A DNA stretch of 37,302 nt from Flavobacteriaceae bacterium (GTDB lineage Bacteria; Bacteroidota; Bacteroidia; Flavobacteriales; Flavobacteriaceae), in assembly GCA_026988075.1 (NCBI GenBank), contig JALSLZ010000176.1, positions 1 through 37,302 on the forward strand. The letters run 5' to 3'. This document shows positions 1 to 9,578 of the stretch, piece by piece. The position numbers were made by a program, and so were the translations under genes. The first letter of the stretch is position 1, and each line of letters begins with the position of its first letter. Under the pieces are notes generated by a model. The model was given only the letters and a program-made list of their open reading frames with translations. It searched no databases and had not been told where the DNA came from.

Positions 1-216
1 TTCTGCAGCAATTTTGTAAACAGACCAAGAAGCTCCGTTTAATTCAACCTCAGTTGAATCTCCATTTTCATCAGTAACTGTTACGGTATCTCCATTATGA
101 CAATATTCGGTTGTTACGCCATCAATAGTACAATCAAAACAAGAAGTTTCTTCATCTTCATTACAACTTGTAAAAGTTAGTAAACTTACTACAATAATAA
201 GTAAATAAAATTTCAT
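1..216 (-). CDS. Small lipoprotein, 3' part cut by window edge (MKFYLLIIVVSLLTFTSCNEDEETSCFDCTIDGVTTEYCHNGDTV...)
   Basis: Translated by eye from the minus strand; ATG at 216; signal peptide with lipobox-like LTFTSC; ORF open to the window edge. Confidence 0.75.
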   Translation of the reverse strand, partial: MKFYLLIIVVSLLTFTSCNEDEETSCFDCTIDGVTTEYCHNGDTVTVTDENGDSTEVELNGASWSVYKIAAE

Positions 217-264
217 TTTAATATTATTTTTTGCAAAGATATAATAAAAAACGACCTTACATTA

Positions 265-1044
265 CTAATAATCAAATAAAAATTGATTTGTTTTTTTATT
301 GAATGTAATATTATTAGATGTAAATATTTTTTGAATCTCGTTATTAGCTATTAATTTTTCTTTACTACCTTGAATAAAACTATTTTTGTTCATAAGCCAT
401 AAGTCGTTAGCGGTTTGTATGGCTAACTGCAATTCGTGTGAAGAAATAATAATTGTTTTATTTTTATTGACAACCAAGTCTTTTAAAAGTTTGAAAATTT
501 CGACTTTGTTAATAATATCTAAATGTGCTGTTGGTTCATCTAATAAAATAATGTCAGTATCTTGAGCTAAAGCTCTTGCAATCATTACTTTTTGATACTG
601 ACCATCGCTCAATTCGTCTATTTTGTCATGTAATACATGATTTATATTTACAATACTTGCGGCTTCTTTTATTATATCTTTATCATTACTGCTTAATGTA
701 CCAATCCAATTGGTGTACACTTGTCGTCCAAGGGCAATTACTTCGTAAACTGTTAAATTGCTCGATGGTATTTTTTCTGTTAAAACAAGACTTATTTTTT
801 TTGAAAATTCAGTAGCTTTATAGTCATCAATATTTTTACCGAAAATTGCTATTTTACCTTTTAAATATGGTTGAACTTTTGATATTGTTCGCAGTAAGGT
901 AGATTTTCCTATTCCGTTTATACCTATTAAAGCAATTAATTTGGGTTTATTAATTGAAACATTAATTTGCTTAGCAACAAGAGTTTCCTTTTTTTTCGAA
1001 GTATAGCCTATGCTTAAATTTTCTATATGTAAAATTTTAGTCAC
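265..1044 (-). CDS. ABC transporter ATP-binding protein, iron/siderophore/cobalamin (FecE/BtuD-like) type
   Basis: Walker A GINGIGKST, signature LSDGQYQKVMIARALAQ, Walker B DIILLDEPTAHLD; directly follows a FecCD permease. Confidence 0.93.
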   Translation of the reverse strand: MTKILHIENLSIGYTSKKKETLVAKQINVSINKPKLIALIGINGIGKSTLLRTISKVQPYLKGKIAIFGKNIDDYKATEFSKKISLVLTEKIPSSNLTVYEVIALGRQVYTNWIGTLSSNDKDIIKEAASIVNINHVLHDKIDELSDGQYQKVMIARALAQDTDIILLDEPTAHLDIINKVEIFKLLKDLVVNKNKTIIISSHELQLAIQTANDLWLMNKNSFIQGSKEKLIANNEIQKIFTSNNITFNKKTNQFLFDY

Positions 1045-2130
1045 TTATAAAACAATTTTAGATTTTCTAATTAATAGCCAAATCACAATTGGCGCTCCAA
1101 AAAACGATGTTATTGCGTTGATTGGTAAAGTAAATGCACTATTTGGTAATTGAGCAATTATATCGCTAAATAACATTACAATAGCACCAATTATAGCAGT
1201 TGCAGGTAGTAATGTTTTATGATTAGAACTATTAAAAACCAATTTAGCTAAATGCGGAACTGCCAAACCAACAAATGCTATTGGTCCTGAAAATGCAGTA
1301 ATAACACCTGTTAACATTGCCGTAATAAATAATGTGATGTTTCTTGTTTTTTTTATGTTTACACCTAAACTTTGTGCATAATTTTCTCCAAGTAATAATG
1401 AATTAAGAGGTTTAATAATAAAAATAATCGAGCTAATTGCAATAATATAAACAATAAAGAAAAGAGTTAATTCATTCCAACTTAAGTTGCCCAAATTACC
1501 AAAGCTCCAAAACATGTATTGTTGTAATTCTTCTGCCGAACTAAAATAAGCTAAAATGCTTATAATTGCAGTTGTTAAGCTACCAAACATTAAGCCAATT
1601 ATTAAAATTGACATGGTGTTTTTAACTTTTTGAGCCACAATCATTACTGCTAACAAAACTGAGAACGCACCAAAACTCGATGCTATTGCTGTGCTATAAT
1701 TAGAAACTGCAAACGCAGAAAAACCAAAAAGTGAAGATCCTAAAATTAAAATGGCAACACCTAAACTGGCTCCTGAACTAATACCTAAAACAAATGGACC
1801 AGCTAACGGATTTCTAAATAACGTTTGCATTAACAAACCACTAACAGACAAGCCACTACCAACCATAATTGCAGTCAGTGCTTTTGGCACTCGAAGATTC
1901 AATATAATAAACTTAAAATTACTTGTTACATCATTACCAGTTAAAATCATAAACACCTCTTTAAAAGGAATTGAAACAGATCCTAAACTAATGTTTAGCA
2001 TTACAAAAAAAAGTAGCGCTATAATTAGTATACTAAATTGGAATGTATATTTGGTTTTATTCAAAATGTAATTTTTAATACAAATTTCACTATCTTTAGT
2101 TTTAAAAAAATCAAAATTTAAAGCCAACAC
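1045..2130 (-). CDS. FecCD-family ABC transporter permease
   Basis: Multi-TM; LRVPKALTAIMVGSGLSVSGLLMQTLFRNPLAGPFVLGISSGASLG and FVGLAVPHLAKL motifs typical of FecCD/BtuC. Confidence 0.94.
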   Translation of the reverse strand: MLALNFDFFKTKDSEICIKNYILNKTKYTFQFSILIIALLFFVMLNISLGSVSIPFKEVFMILTGNDVTSNFKFIILNLRVPKALTAIMVGSGLSVSGLLMQTLFRNPLAGPFVLGISSGASLGVAILILGSSLFGFSAFAVSNYSTAIASSFGAFSVLLAVMIVAQKVKNTMSILIIGLMFGSLTTAIISILAYFSSAEELQQYMFWSFGNLGNLSWNELTLFFIVYIIAISSIIFIIKPLNSLLLGENYAQSLGVNIKKTRNITLFITAMLTGVITAFSGPIAFVGLAVPHLAKLVFNSSNHKTLLPATAIIGAIVMLFSDIIAQLPNSAFTLPINAITSFFGAPIVIWLLIRKSKIVL

Positions 2131-2683
2131 CTAATTGAAATCCGATTTTTGTCAATTTTTGATTATCTTCGTCCATGATAATACGAATATTAGTGTGTTT
2201 TTTAAAATTGGGAATTACATAAATAAAATATTTTTTAAAATCATATCGTCCGCCAATACCAATATTATAGCCAATTCCAGTTTGCGTAGCAATTAAACTA
2301 TTTGCACTACTTTGTACATAATATATTAAACCGCCATTGACAAAAAAGTATTTACCAAAATTATAGTTAATAAAAATAGGTATAGTAACCATCTGAAAAA
2401 TTTCTTTAATAACAATAGGATTTGGTATTATGTTTAAATGTGATAATAAATCAGCTTGTTGATAATCTAACCCAGTTTCAAAATATAGATTATTTTTTAT
2501 TTTTCTTAAATATTTTACACCAACCTCTCTAAAATTTGAAAATTGATATGATGGTTTTCCATCTAAATCGTTATTTACAAAACCTCCACCTGAAAACTCA
2601 TAATAAGTACGAAATTCATTTGAATTTTGTGAATAACTAACCAGTATCATTGATGCAAAGCCTATTAAAAATACTAATTTCAT
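2111..2683 (-). CDS. Outer-membrane beta-barrel (porin-family) protein
   Basis: Signal peptide; alternating beta pattern; ends in aromatic residue (QLGVGFKF); 20-nt overlap with the downstream permease ORF. Confidence 0.7.
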   Translation of the reverse strand: MKLVFLIGFASMILVSYSQNSNEFRTYYEFSGGGFVNNDLDGKPSYQFSNFREVGVKYLRKIKNNLYFETGLDYQQADLLSHLNIIPNPIVIKEIFQMVTIPIFINYNFGKYFFVNGGLIYYVQSSANSLIATQTGIGYNIGIGGRYDFKKYFIYVIPNFKKHTNIRIIMDEDNQKLTKIGFQLGVGFKF

Positions 2684-2699
2684 AATATTATTTTTATAA

Positions 2700-4697
2700 T
2701 TAAAACAAATTCTCTAACAAACCATCATCTACTATATTTGGTAAAGTGATTTTTAAACTTGGCGTTCTTTCCATTTCTCTTTTTATAGCAAATATAGCTT
2801 CATTATTTCTTGCCCAAGACCTACGAGCTATTCCGTTATTTACATCATAAAAAAGCATTTTTTTGAGTCTATTTTCTGCTTCTATTGTTCCGTCAAGCAA
2901 CATGCCAAAACCGCCATTAATAACTTCGCCCCAACCAACGCCACCACCATTATGGATAGAAACCCAAGTTGCGCCCCTAAAACTATCGCCAATTACATTT
3001 TGAATTGCCATATCTGCAGTAAATTTACTTCCATCATAAATATTCGAAGTTTCTCTATATGGCGAATCTGTTCCGCTAACATCATGATGATCTCTACCTA
3101 AAACAACAACGCCTATTTCTTTATTTTTAATAGCATCGTTAAATGCTTTGGCTATTTTTGCTCTTCCTTCTGCATCGGCATAAAGAATACGTGCTTGCGA
3201 ACCAACCACTAAATTATTATTTTTTGCTTCTCTAATCCAGGTTATATTATCTTGCATTTGCAACTGAATTTCTTTAGGCGATTTTTCCATTATTTCTTGT
3301 AAAACATCGCCTGCAATTTTATCTGTTTTATCTAAATCTTTAGGATTTCCAGAAGCGCAAACCCAACGAAAAGGACCAAAGCCATAATCAAAACACATTG
3401 GTCCTAAAATATCTTGCACATAAGATGGATACTTAAAATCAATCTTATTTTCTGCCATTACATCTGCACCTGCACGAGAAGCTTCTAATAAAAAAGCATT
3501 TCCGTAATCAAAAAAGTACGTTCCTTTAGCGGTGTGTTTATTGACTGCCTTTGCATGACGACGAAGCGATTCTTGCACCTTAACTTTAAACAAATCAGGC
3601 TCATTACGTATTAAACGATTCGCTTCTTCATAAGCTGTATCTACAGGATAATAACCGCCAGTCCAAGGAATATGCAATGACGTTTGATCTGATGCAACAT
3701 GAATAAAAATATTTTGTTTATCAAATTCTTCCCAAACATCAACAATATTTCCAATATAAGCAATTGATATCGTTTCATTATTTTTTTGTGCCTTTTTTAC
3801 ACGAGTTACTAAATTTTCTAAGGTTTCTACCAAAACATCTACCCAACCTTGCTCGTGCCTTTTTCTGGCTGCTTTTTCGTTTACTTCGGCTGCAACAGTT
3901 ATGCAACCAACAATATTACCTGCTTTTGGCTGTGCGCCACTCATACCGCCTAAACCAGAGGTTAAAAATATTTTTCCTTTAGGAGTTTCATTTTCCTTTA
4001 AAATATTTCTAAAAGCATTCATTACTGTAATTGTTGTTCCATGAACAATTCCTTGTGGACCAATATACATAAAAGAACCAGCAGTCATTTGACCATAAGA
4101 TGTAACGCCAATAGCATTGTATTTTTCCCAATCATCAGGTTGCGAATGGTTTGGTATCATCATGCCATTGGTAACGACAACTCTTGGTGCTTCTTTTGAC
4201 GAAGGAAATAAACCCATTGGGTGACCAGAATACATATTTAAAGTCTGCTCATTAGTCATTGTTGCCAAATATTGCATTGTTAGTAAATACTGCGCCCAAT
4301 TTTGAAATACAGCTCCATTACCACCGTAAGTGATTAATTCTTCTGGATGTTGTGCTACTGCAGGATTTAGATTGTTCTGAATCATTAACATTATAGAAGC
4401 TGCTTGTTGTGATATTGCAGGATATTCAGAAATTGGTCTTGCGTAAAAGGCGTAATTTGGTTTAAAGCGATACATGTATATTCTACCAAAGTCATTTAAT
4501 TCTTGTGCGAATTCAACTGCTAATTCTTTATGCCATTTCGTTGAAAAATATCGCAAAGCATTTCTAATTGCCAATTTTTTTTCATCTTTTGACAAAATAT
4601 CTTTTCGCTTAGGAGCTCTATTTACATCTTTAGAATACACTCTTTTTTGAGGTAATTTATCAGGTATTCCTTGAAGGATTTGTTGTTTAAAGGTCAT
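2700..4697 (-). CDS. hutU: Urocanate hydratase
   Basis: YGGNGAVFQNWAQYLLTMQYL, TNGMMIPNHS, TSGLGGMSGAQPKA, GRDHHDVSGTDSPYRETSNIYDGS motifs. Confidence 0.96.
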   Translation of the reverse strand: MTFKQQILQGIPDKLPQKRVYSKDVNRAPKRKDILSKDEKKLAIRNALRYFSTKWHKELAVEFAQELNDFGRIYMYRFKPNYAFYARPISEYPAISQQAASIMLMIQNNLNPAVAQHPEELITYGGNGAVFQNWAQYLLTMQYLATMTNEQTLNMYSGHPMGLFPSSKEAPRVVVTNGMMIPNHSQPDDWEKYNAIGVTSYGQMTAGSFMYIGPQGIVHGTTITVMNAFRNILKENETPKGKIFLTSGLGGMSGAQPKAGNIVGCITVAAEVNEKAARKRHEQGWVDVLVETLENLVTRVKKAQKNNETISIAYIGNIVDVWEEFDKQNIFIHVASDQTSLHIPWTGGYYPVDTAYEEANRLIRNEPDLFKVKVQESLRRHAKAVNKHTAKGTYFFDYGNAFLLEASRAGADVMAENKIDFKYPSYVQDILGPMCFDYGFGPFRWVCASGNPKDLDKTDKIAGDVLQEIMEKSPKEIQLQMQDNITWIREAKNNNLVVGSQARILYADAEGRAKIAKAFNDAIKNKEIGVVVLGRDHHDVSGTDSPYRETSNIYDGSKFTADMAIQNVIGDSFRGATWVSIHNGGGVGWGEVINGGFGMLLDGTIEAENRLKKMLFYDVNNGIARRSWARNNEAIFAIKREMERTPSLKITLPNIVDDGLLENLF

Positions 4698-4827
4698 GTT
4701 TTCAATAATTGTTGGTTAACCAAAAGTGGTTTATGAGTAATCATTATAATAAAATCAAAAGAACGAAGTAACGAGAAGAATGACCATAAATCAAAATATT
4801 TGGTCATCACTCACAATAACCTTGACT

Positions 4828-6318
4828 TTATTTTACCAAAAATGCTCTTTCTTTTACCAAATTAATCATATTATTTATATCGTCTTTTAAAATTCTATCT
4901 TCTTCTAATTTTTTCACTTTTTTACGGATAATTGCAAAATTCAGCTCTAATATATCTGACAATCTATTTGGTCTTCTAAACTCAATCGCCTGTGCGGCAT
5001 ACATTAATTCAATAGCTAAAATTTTTTCTAAATTACCTAATATTTGGTTGAATTTTCTACCTGAAATACTTCCCATAGAAACATGATCTTCTTGACCTAA
5101 AGAGGTAGGAATACTATCTGCTGAAGGCGGAAAACAAAGCGATTTGTTTTCAGTTACTAAAGCAGCTGTTGTGTATTGAGGTATCATAAAACCTGAATTT
5201 AAACCACCTTTATCGGTTAACAATCTTGGCAAACCAAATTTACCTTCTAATAGCAAATAACATCTTCTATCTGAAATATTACCTAATTCAGCAGTAGCTA
5301 AAGAGGCATAATCTAATGCCATTGCCAATGGCTGCCCATGAAAATTACCACCAGAAATAGCTTGAGTTTCACTTAATATTATCGGGTTATCGGTAACGGA
5401 ATTCATTTCAATTACTGCTAATTTATTTAAATGATAATAGGCATTTCTTGATGCACCATGCACTTGTGGAATACATCGCATAGAATATGGATCTTGTACT
5501 CTAGAGCAAGAGCCATGCGATTGCATGTTTTCAGAATTTTTAAATAACATTCGCATGCGTTTAGCAACTTTTACAGTTCCTTTATAAGCTCTTACTTGAT
5601 GTAACTCTTTTATGAAAGGCGAAGTACTACCTTGATAACCTTCAATACTCATAGCACCAGATAAATCGACTAAATTTAATAAATAGTTCATACTATCTAA
5701 GCCTTTTATTGCATGAGCCAAAATAAATTGCGTTCCGTTAATTAAGGCTAAACCTTCTTTTGCTTGTAAAATAATAGGTTTAAGATTGTGTTTTCTTAAA
5801 ATTTCTTTTGCTGGAATGATTTGATTATCAATCCAAAATTCGCCTTCTCCTAAAAGAGGTAAAAACAAATGAGAAAGTGGCGCTAAATCTCCCGAAGCAC
5901 CAACAGATCCTTGTTTCGGAACAACTGGCAATAAATCATTATCTATAAAGAACAAAATACGCTCAATTACACTTAATCGTATACCCGAAAAACCTTGCGA
6001 TAAAGCATGTACTTTTAAAATCATCATCATTTTAGACAATTCTTTATCGATTGGCTTTCCAACTCCAACAGCATGTGTAATTAATAAATTTTCTTGTAAT
6101 TTATTGGTTTCTTCTGGTGTAATTTGCACATCACATAAAGGTCCGAAACCTGTATTAATACCATAAACAGCTTTAGATCCACTTGCCATAATCTCAACTT
6201 TCTTTCTACAATCAGAAATTTTTTTAATCGCTTCGTTAGTCAATTCAGCTTTAAGCTTACCATTTAAAATGGAAATTATTTTTTTTACTGTTAATTTATC
6301 AATTCCGTATTTAAACAT
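4828..6318 (-). CDS. hutH: Histidine ammonia-lyase
   Basis: MIO-forming ASGD in GSVGASGDLAPLSH; INGTQFILAHA; family-wide similarity. Confidence 0.95.
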   Translation of the reverse strand: MFKYGIDKLTVKKIISILNGKLKAELTNEAIKKISDCRKKVEIMASGSKAVYGINTGFGPLCDVQITPEETNKLQENLLITHAVGVGKPIDKELSKMMMILKVHALSQGFSGIRLSVIERILFFIDNDLLPVVPKQGSVGASGDLAPLSHLFLPLLGEGEFWIDNQIIPAKEILRKHNLKPIILQAKEGLALINGTQFILAHAIKGLDSMNYLLNLVDLSGAMSIEGYQGSTSPFIKELHQVRAYKGTVKVAKRMRMLFKNSENMQSHGSCSRVQDPYSMRCIPQVHGASRNAYYHLNKLAVIEMNSVTDNPIILSETQAISGGNFHGQPLAMALDYASLATAELGNISDRRCYLLLEGKFGLPRLLTDKGGLNSGFMIPQYTTAALVTENKSLCFPPSADSIPTSLGQEDHVSMGSISGRKFNQILGNLEKILAIELMYAAQAIEFRRPNRLSDILELNFAIIRKKVKKLEEDRILKDDINNMINLVKERAFLVK

Positions 6319-6412
6319 GTTCTTTTTTAGTTTTTACAAATATAAGGTTTCTTAAAAGATTGAAAAATTAAATTATTCAAATTTTAAGAATGATAGTAAT
6401 TGGTCTAAAATA

Positions 6413-6445
6413 AAAAAAATCGCTTAATAAATAAGCGATTTTTTA
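6413..6445 (-). terminator. Intrinsic terminator downstream of dodecin
   Basis: AAAAATCGCTTA / TAAGCGATTTTT inverted repeat with flanking A/T tracts just beyond the dodecin stop. Confidence 0.7.
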
Positions 6446-6467
6446 TACTCTGTACTATTTGTTTGTG

Positions 6468-6668
6468 TTATTTTACTTCAAAAGTAATTTTAACATTTAC
6501 TCTATATTCTGCAACATCATTGTCTTTAATTACAACACTTTGAGATTGCACAAATGCAGATTTCATATGTTTTACACTTTTACTTGCATGTTTAACTGCT
6601 TTTCTTGTAGCTTCTTCCCAACTTGTATCAGAATTAGCCATTACTTCAATAACTTTCATTACTGCCAT
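6468..6668 (-). CDS. Dodecin family protein
   Basis: 66 aa; MAVMKVIEVMANSDTSWEEATRKAVKHASKSVKHMKSAFVQSQSVVIKDNDVAEYRVNVKITFEVK matches the dodecin pattern. Confidence 0.93.
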   Translation of the reverse strand: MAVMKVIEVMANSDTSWEEATRKAVKHASKSVKHMKSAFVQSQSVVIKDNDVAEYRVNVKITFEVK

Positions 6669-6797
6669 CTTTTTTCAATTTTATAGGTTAATATTTATGA
6701 CTGTAAATATACAGTATATTTTTATTAATACAAAAAAAGTAACATTAAATTAACATTGTTTTTATTAACTTCGCAGTATAATCAAAAACCAAACTAA

Positions 6798-9080
6798 ATG
6801 GAAAACCCGTATATTTTAATGATTGCTGCTTTAGCGTTACTTGCTATAGTTGATTTAATTGTTGGTGTAAGTAACGATGCTGTAAATTTTTTAAATTCAG
6901 CTATTGGCTCTAAAGTAATAAGCACGAAAAATATTTTAATAATTGCTAGTTTTGGTGTGTTTGTTGGTGCTGTAACTTCAAGCGGAATGATGGAAGTTGC
7001 TCGTAAAGGCATTTTTATACCTGCAATGTTTAATTTTCAGAACATTATGTACATTTTTATGGCTGTTATGATAACAGACATTCTTCTCTTAGATGTTTTT
7101 AACACTTTAGGCATGCCAACCTCAACAACAGTTTCTATTGTGTTTGAATTGTTAGGTGCGGCTGTTGCAATGGCTTTTATTAAAATGTCTTCCGACCCAA
7201 ATAATACGGCTACAATTTGGGAATATATAAATTACAGCAAAGCTTCAATGATTATTTTCGGAATTTTACTTTCTGTTGTAGTTGCTTTTTCAATTGGCGC
7301 TTTAGTTCAGTTTATTTCTCGTATGTTGTATTCATTTAAAATAGGCGAAAAAGATAGTATGGTAAATATTGTTTTTGGCGGATTTGCTTTAGCTGCAATT
7401 AGTTATTTTATTTTATTTAAAGGCTTCAAAGGTACTTCGTTCTATAAAACATACGATATGAAACACTATTTGGAAGATAATTTATTCCAAATTTTTGGTA
7501 TTGGTTTTATTGTATGGACTGTTATTTCCTTTTTACTATCTAAATTTACAAAAATTAATATATTACACGTAATTATTGGCGTTGGAACTTTTTCTTTAGC
7601 TTTAGCTTTCTCTGGAAATGATTTAGTAAACTTTGTTGGTGTACCAATTGCCGCCTGGAACTCTTACGAAGCTTGGCATAGTTCTGGTATACCTGCAACT
7701 GAGTTTTCTATGGAGATATTAGCAAAAAAAGTACCCTCAAATAATTTCTTATTATTAGTTGCTGGCGCTATTATGGTTTTAACAATATGGTTTTCTAAAA
7801 AAGCAAAAGAAGTTATAAAAACAGGTATTGATTTATCAAGACAAGATGCAGGTCAAGAAAGATTTCAACCAACATTTGCTTCAAGAACTGCAGTAAGATC
7901 TGCTATGTTTTTAAATAAAATTTACGAAACCATTACTCCTAAATCTTCACAAAAATGGGTTAATTCTCGTTTTGAAAGATCTGTTATTGCTTTGCCAAAG
8001 TCTAAAGAATATGAAATGCCTGCTTTTGATACTGTTAGAGCATCGGTAAATTTAGTTGTTGCTGGTATTTTAATTTCAATTGGTACATCTCAAGGTTTGC
8101 CGCTTTCTACAACTTATGTAACTTTTATGGTTGCAATGGGTACTTCGCTAGCAGATAGAGCTTGGGGAAGAGAAAGTGCCGTTTATAGAGTTGCTGGTGT
8201 TTTAAATGTTATTGGCGGTTGGTTTGCAACTGCATTTATCGCATTTATTGCTGCTGCAATTGCATTATATTTAATTAATTTGGGTGGAATTGTTGCTGTT
8301 GGCTTACTTTTAATTTTCGTAACATTCATAATTTCAAGAAACTACATTAATTACGCAAAGAAAAACAAAGAGACTCAAGCAGAACGTAAAGTCAATCGTC
8401 AAGAATTAATTTCGATTAGTGGTGTTATTGATGAAAGCACAAGTCATATATCTGAAGTTGTAAAACGTGTTAATAAACTTTATACAAGTGTTGCTAAAGA
8501 TTTAGCTTCTCATGATTTAAATAAATTAAAAAAGACAGACAAACATGTTGGTAAATTAAACCGTGAAGTAGAAAAATTAAAAGATGAAGTATTTTACTTT
8601 ATTAAAAATTTAGACGAAACTTCTGCTGAAGCAAGCAAGTTTTACATCATGGTTATTGGTTATTTACAAGACATATCGCAATCGATTAGTTATATTTCAA
8701 AATCGAGTTACAAACACGTTAATAACAATCATAAAAATTTGAAAGAAAGTCAAATTATAGAGCTTAAAAACATAGACTCTGAATTAGATAATATGCTAAC
8801 TCAAATTGAAAAAGCATTTGACACTCAAAATTTTGATAATTTAAATAAAATTATTGAAGAAAAAAATGAACTTTACAATCACGTTTCTAATGCTATTGAG
8901 CAACAAGTAAAACGTATTAGAAAAGACAAAACAGAATCAAGCCCTAAAAACACCACACTTTTCTTTGGCATTTTATTAGAAACAAAAGATCTTATTGGCG
9001 CATTAACAAGCTTATTAGAACTGTTTCAAGAGTTTGACTTAAATATTAAAAAAGCAAAAGCGCATGATAAAATGATGTAA
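6798..9080 (+). CDS. Inorganic phosphate transporter (PiT family) with C-terminal PhoU/DUF47-like helical region
   Basis: Duplicated PiT signatures (GVSNDAVNFLNSAIGS; TSQGLPLSTTYVTFMVAMGTSLADRAWGRESAVYRVAG); about 220-aa helical soluble tail. Confidence 0.9.
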   Translation: MENPYILMIAALALLAIVDLIVGVSNDAVNFLNSAIGSKVISTKNILIIASFGVFVGAVTSSGMMEVARKGIFIPAMFNFQNIMYIFMAVMITDILLLDVFNTLGMPTSTTVSIVFELLGAAVAMAFIKMSSDPNNTATIWEYINYSKASMIIFGILLSVVVAFSIGALVQFISRMLYSFKIGEKDSMVNIVFGGFALAAISYFILFKGFKGTSFYKTYDMKHYLEDNLFQIFGIGFIVWTVISFLLSKFTKINILHVIIGVGTFSLALAFSGNDLVNFVGVPIAAWNSYEAWHSSGIPATEFSMEILAKKVPSNNFLLLVAGAIMVLTIWFSKKAKEVIKTGIDLSRQDAGQERFQPTFASRTAVRSAMFLNKIYETITPKSSQKWVNSRFERSVIALPKSKEYEMPAFDTVRASVNLVVAGILISIGTSQGLPLSTTYVTFMVAMGTSLADRAWGRESAVYRVAGVLNVIGGWFATAFIAFIAAAIALYLINLGGIVAVGLLLIFVTFIISRNYINYAKKNKETQAERKVNRQELISISGVIDESTSHISEVVKRVNKLYTSVAKDLASHDLNKLKKTDKHVGKLNREVEKLKDEVFYFIKNLDETSAEASKFYIMVIGYLQDISQSISYISKSSYKHVNNNHKNLKESQIIELKNIDSELDNMLTQIEKAFDTQNFDNLNKIIEEKNELYNHVSNAIEQQVKRIRKDKTESSPKNTTLFFGILLETKDLIGALTSLLELFQEFDLNIKKAKAHDKMM

Positions 9081-9101
9081 AAATTTATATTTTACTATAA
9101 C

Positions 9102-9137
9102 AAAAGCCTTTCAAACAAAATGTTTGAAAGGCTTTTT
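9102..9137 (+). terminator. Intrinsic terminator of the PiT gene
   Basis: AAAGCCTTTCAAACA / TGTTTGAAAGGCTTT stem followed by T-run. Confidence 0.85.
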
Positions 9138-9532
9138 ATAAATTTTATTTTCTTGAAGCTAATTAACATTGAATTTTCATTGCTGAAATAAATTCAACTA
9201 TGAACTTTAAATAACGGATGAAACCAAATACACCCTATTATCACTTATGTTTTTTTGACAACGTTATTTTTTTTTAGTAATTTACTCAGCTAAATGTTCC
9301 ATAAAAGAATAACATCACTATCTACTCATTCTATTTTCTAAAATTTAGTTATTAACCTGAATACTTATTTTACTCTTACAAAAAAAAATTCTCACTAAAT
9401 ACCGCTATAACTAACTACTATCTCTTTTCATACTATTTGTGACTAAAGACAAATACCGTTAGACTTATTCGTTTATTAATCTAAGCTCAATTCATTATAA
9501 ACTATTTTAATCCCAAAATAAATCACATAAAA

Positions 9533-9559
9533 AAAGCTGCTAAAAAAATTAGCAGCTTT
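9533..9559 (-). terminator. Intrinsic terminator of the T9SS-protein gene
   Basis: AAAGCTGCTAA / TTAGCAGCTTT stem with flanking A/T tracts. Confidence 0.75.
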
Positions 9560-9578
9560 AAAATATTTATTAAAAAAA

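Noticed and set aside
576-815. Plus-strand ORF inside the ABC ATPase gene
   Set aside because: Fully antisense to a clear ATPase gene; low-complexity translation with no recognisable motif.
6798-9080. PiT transporter with PhoU-like tail as a novel fusion
   Set aside because: This architecture is, to my knowledge, common in Bacteroidota.
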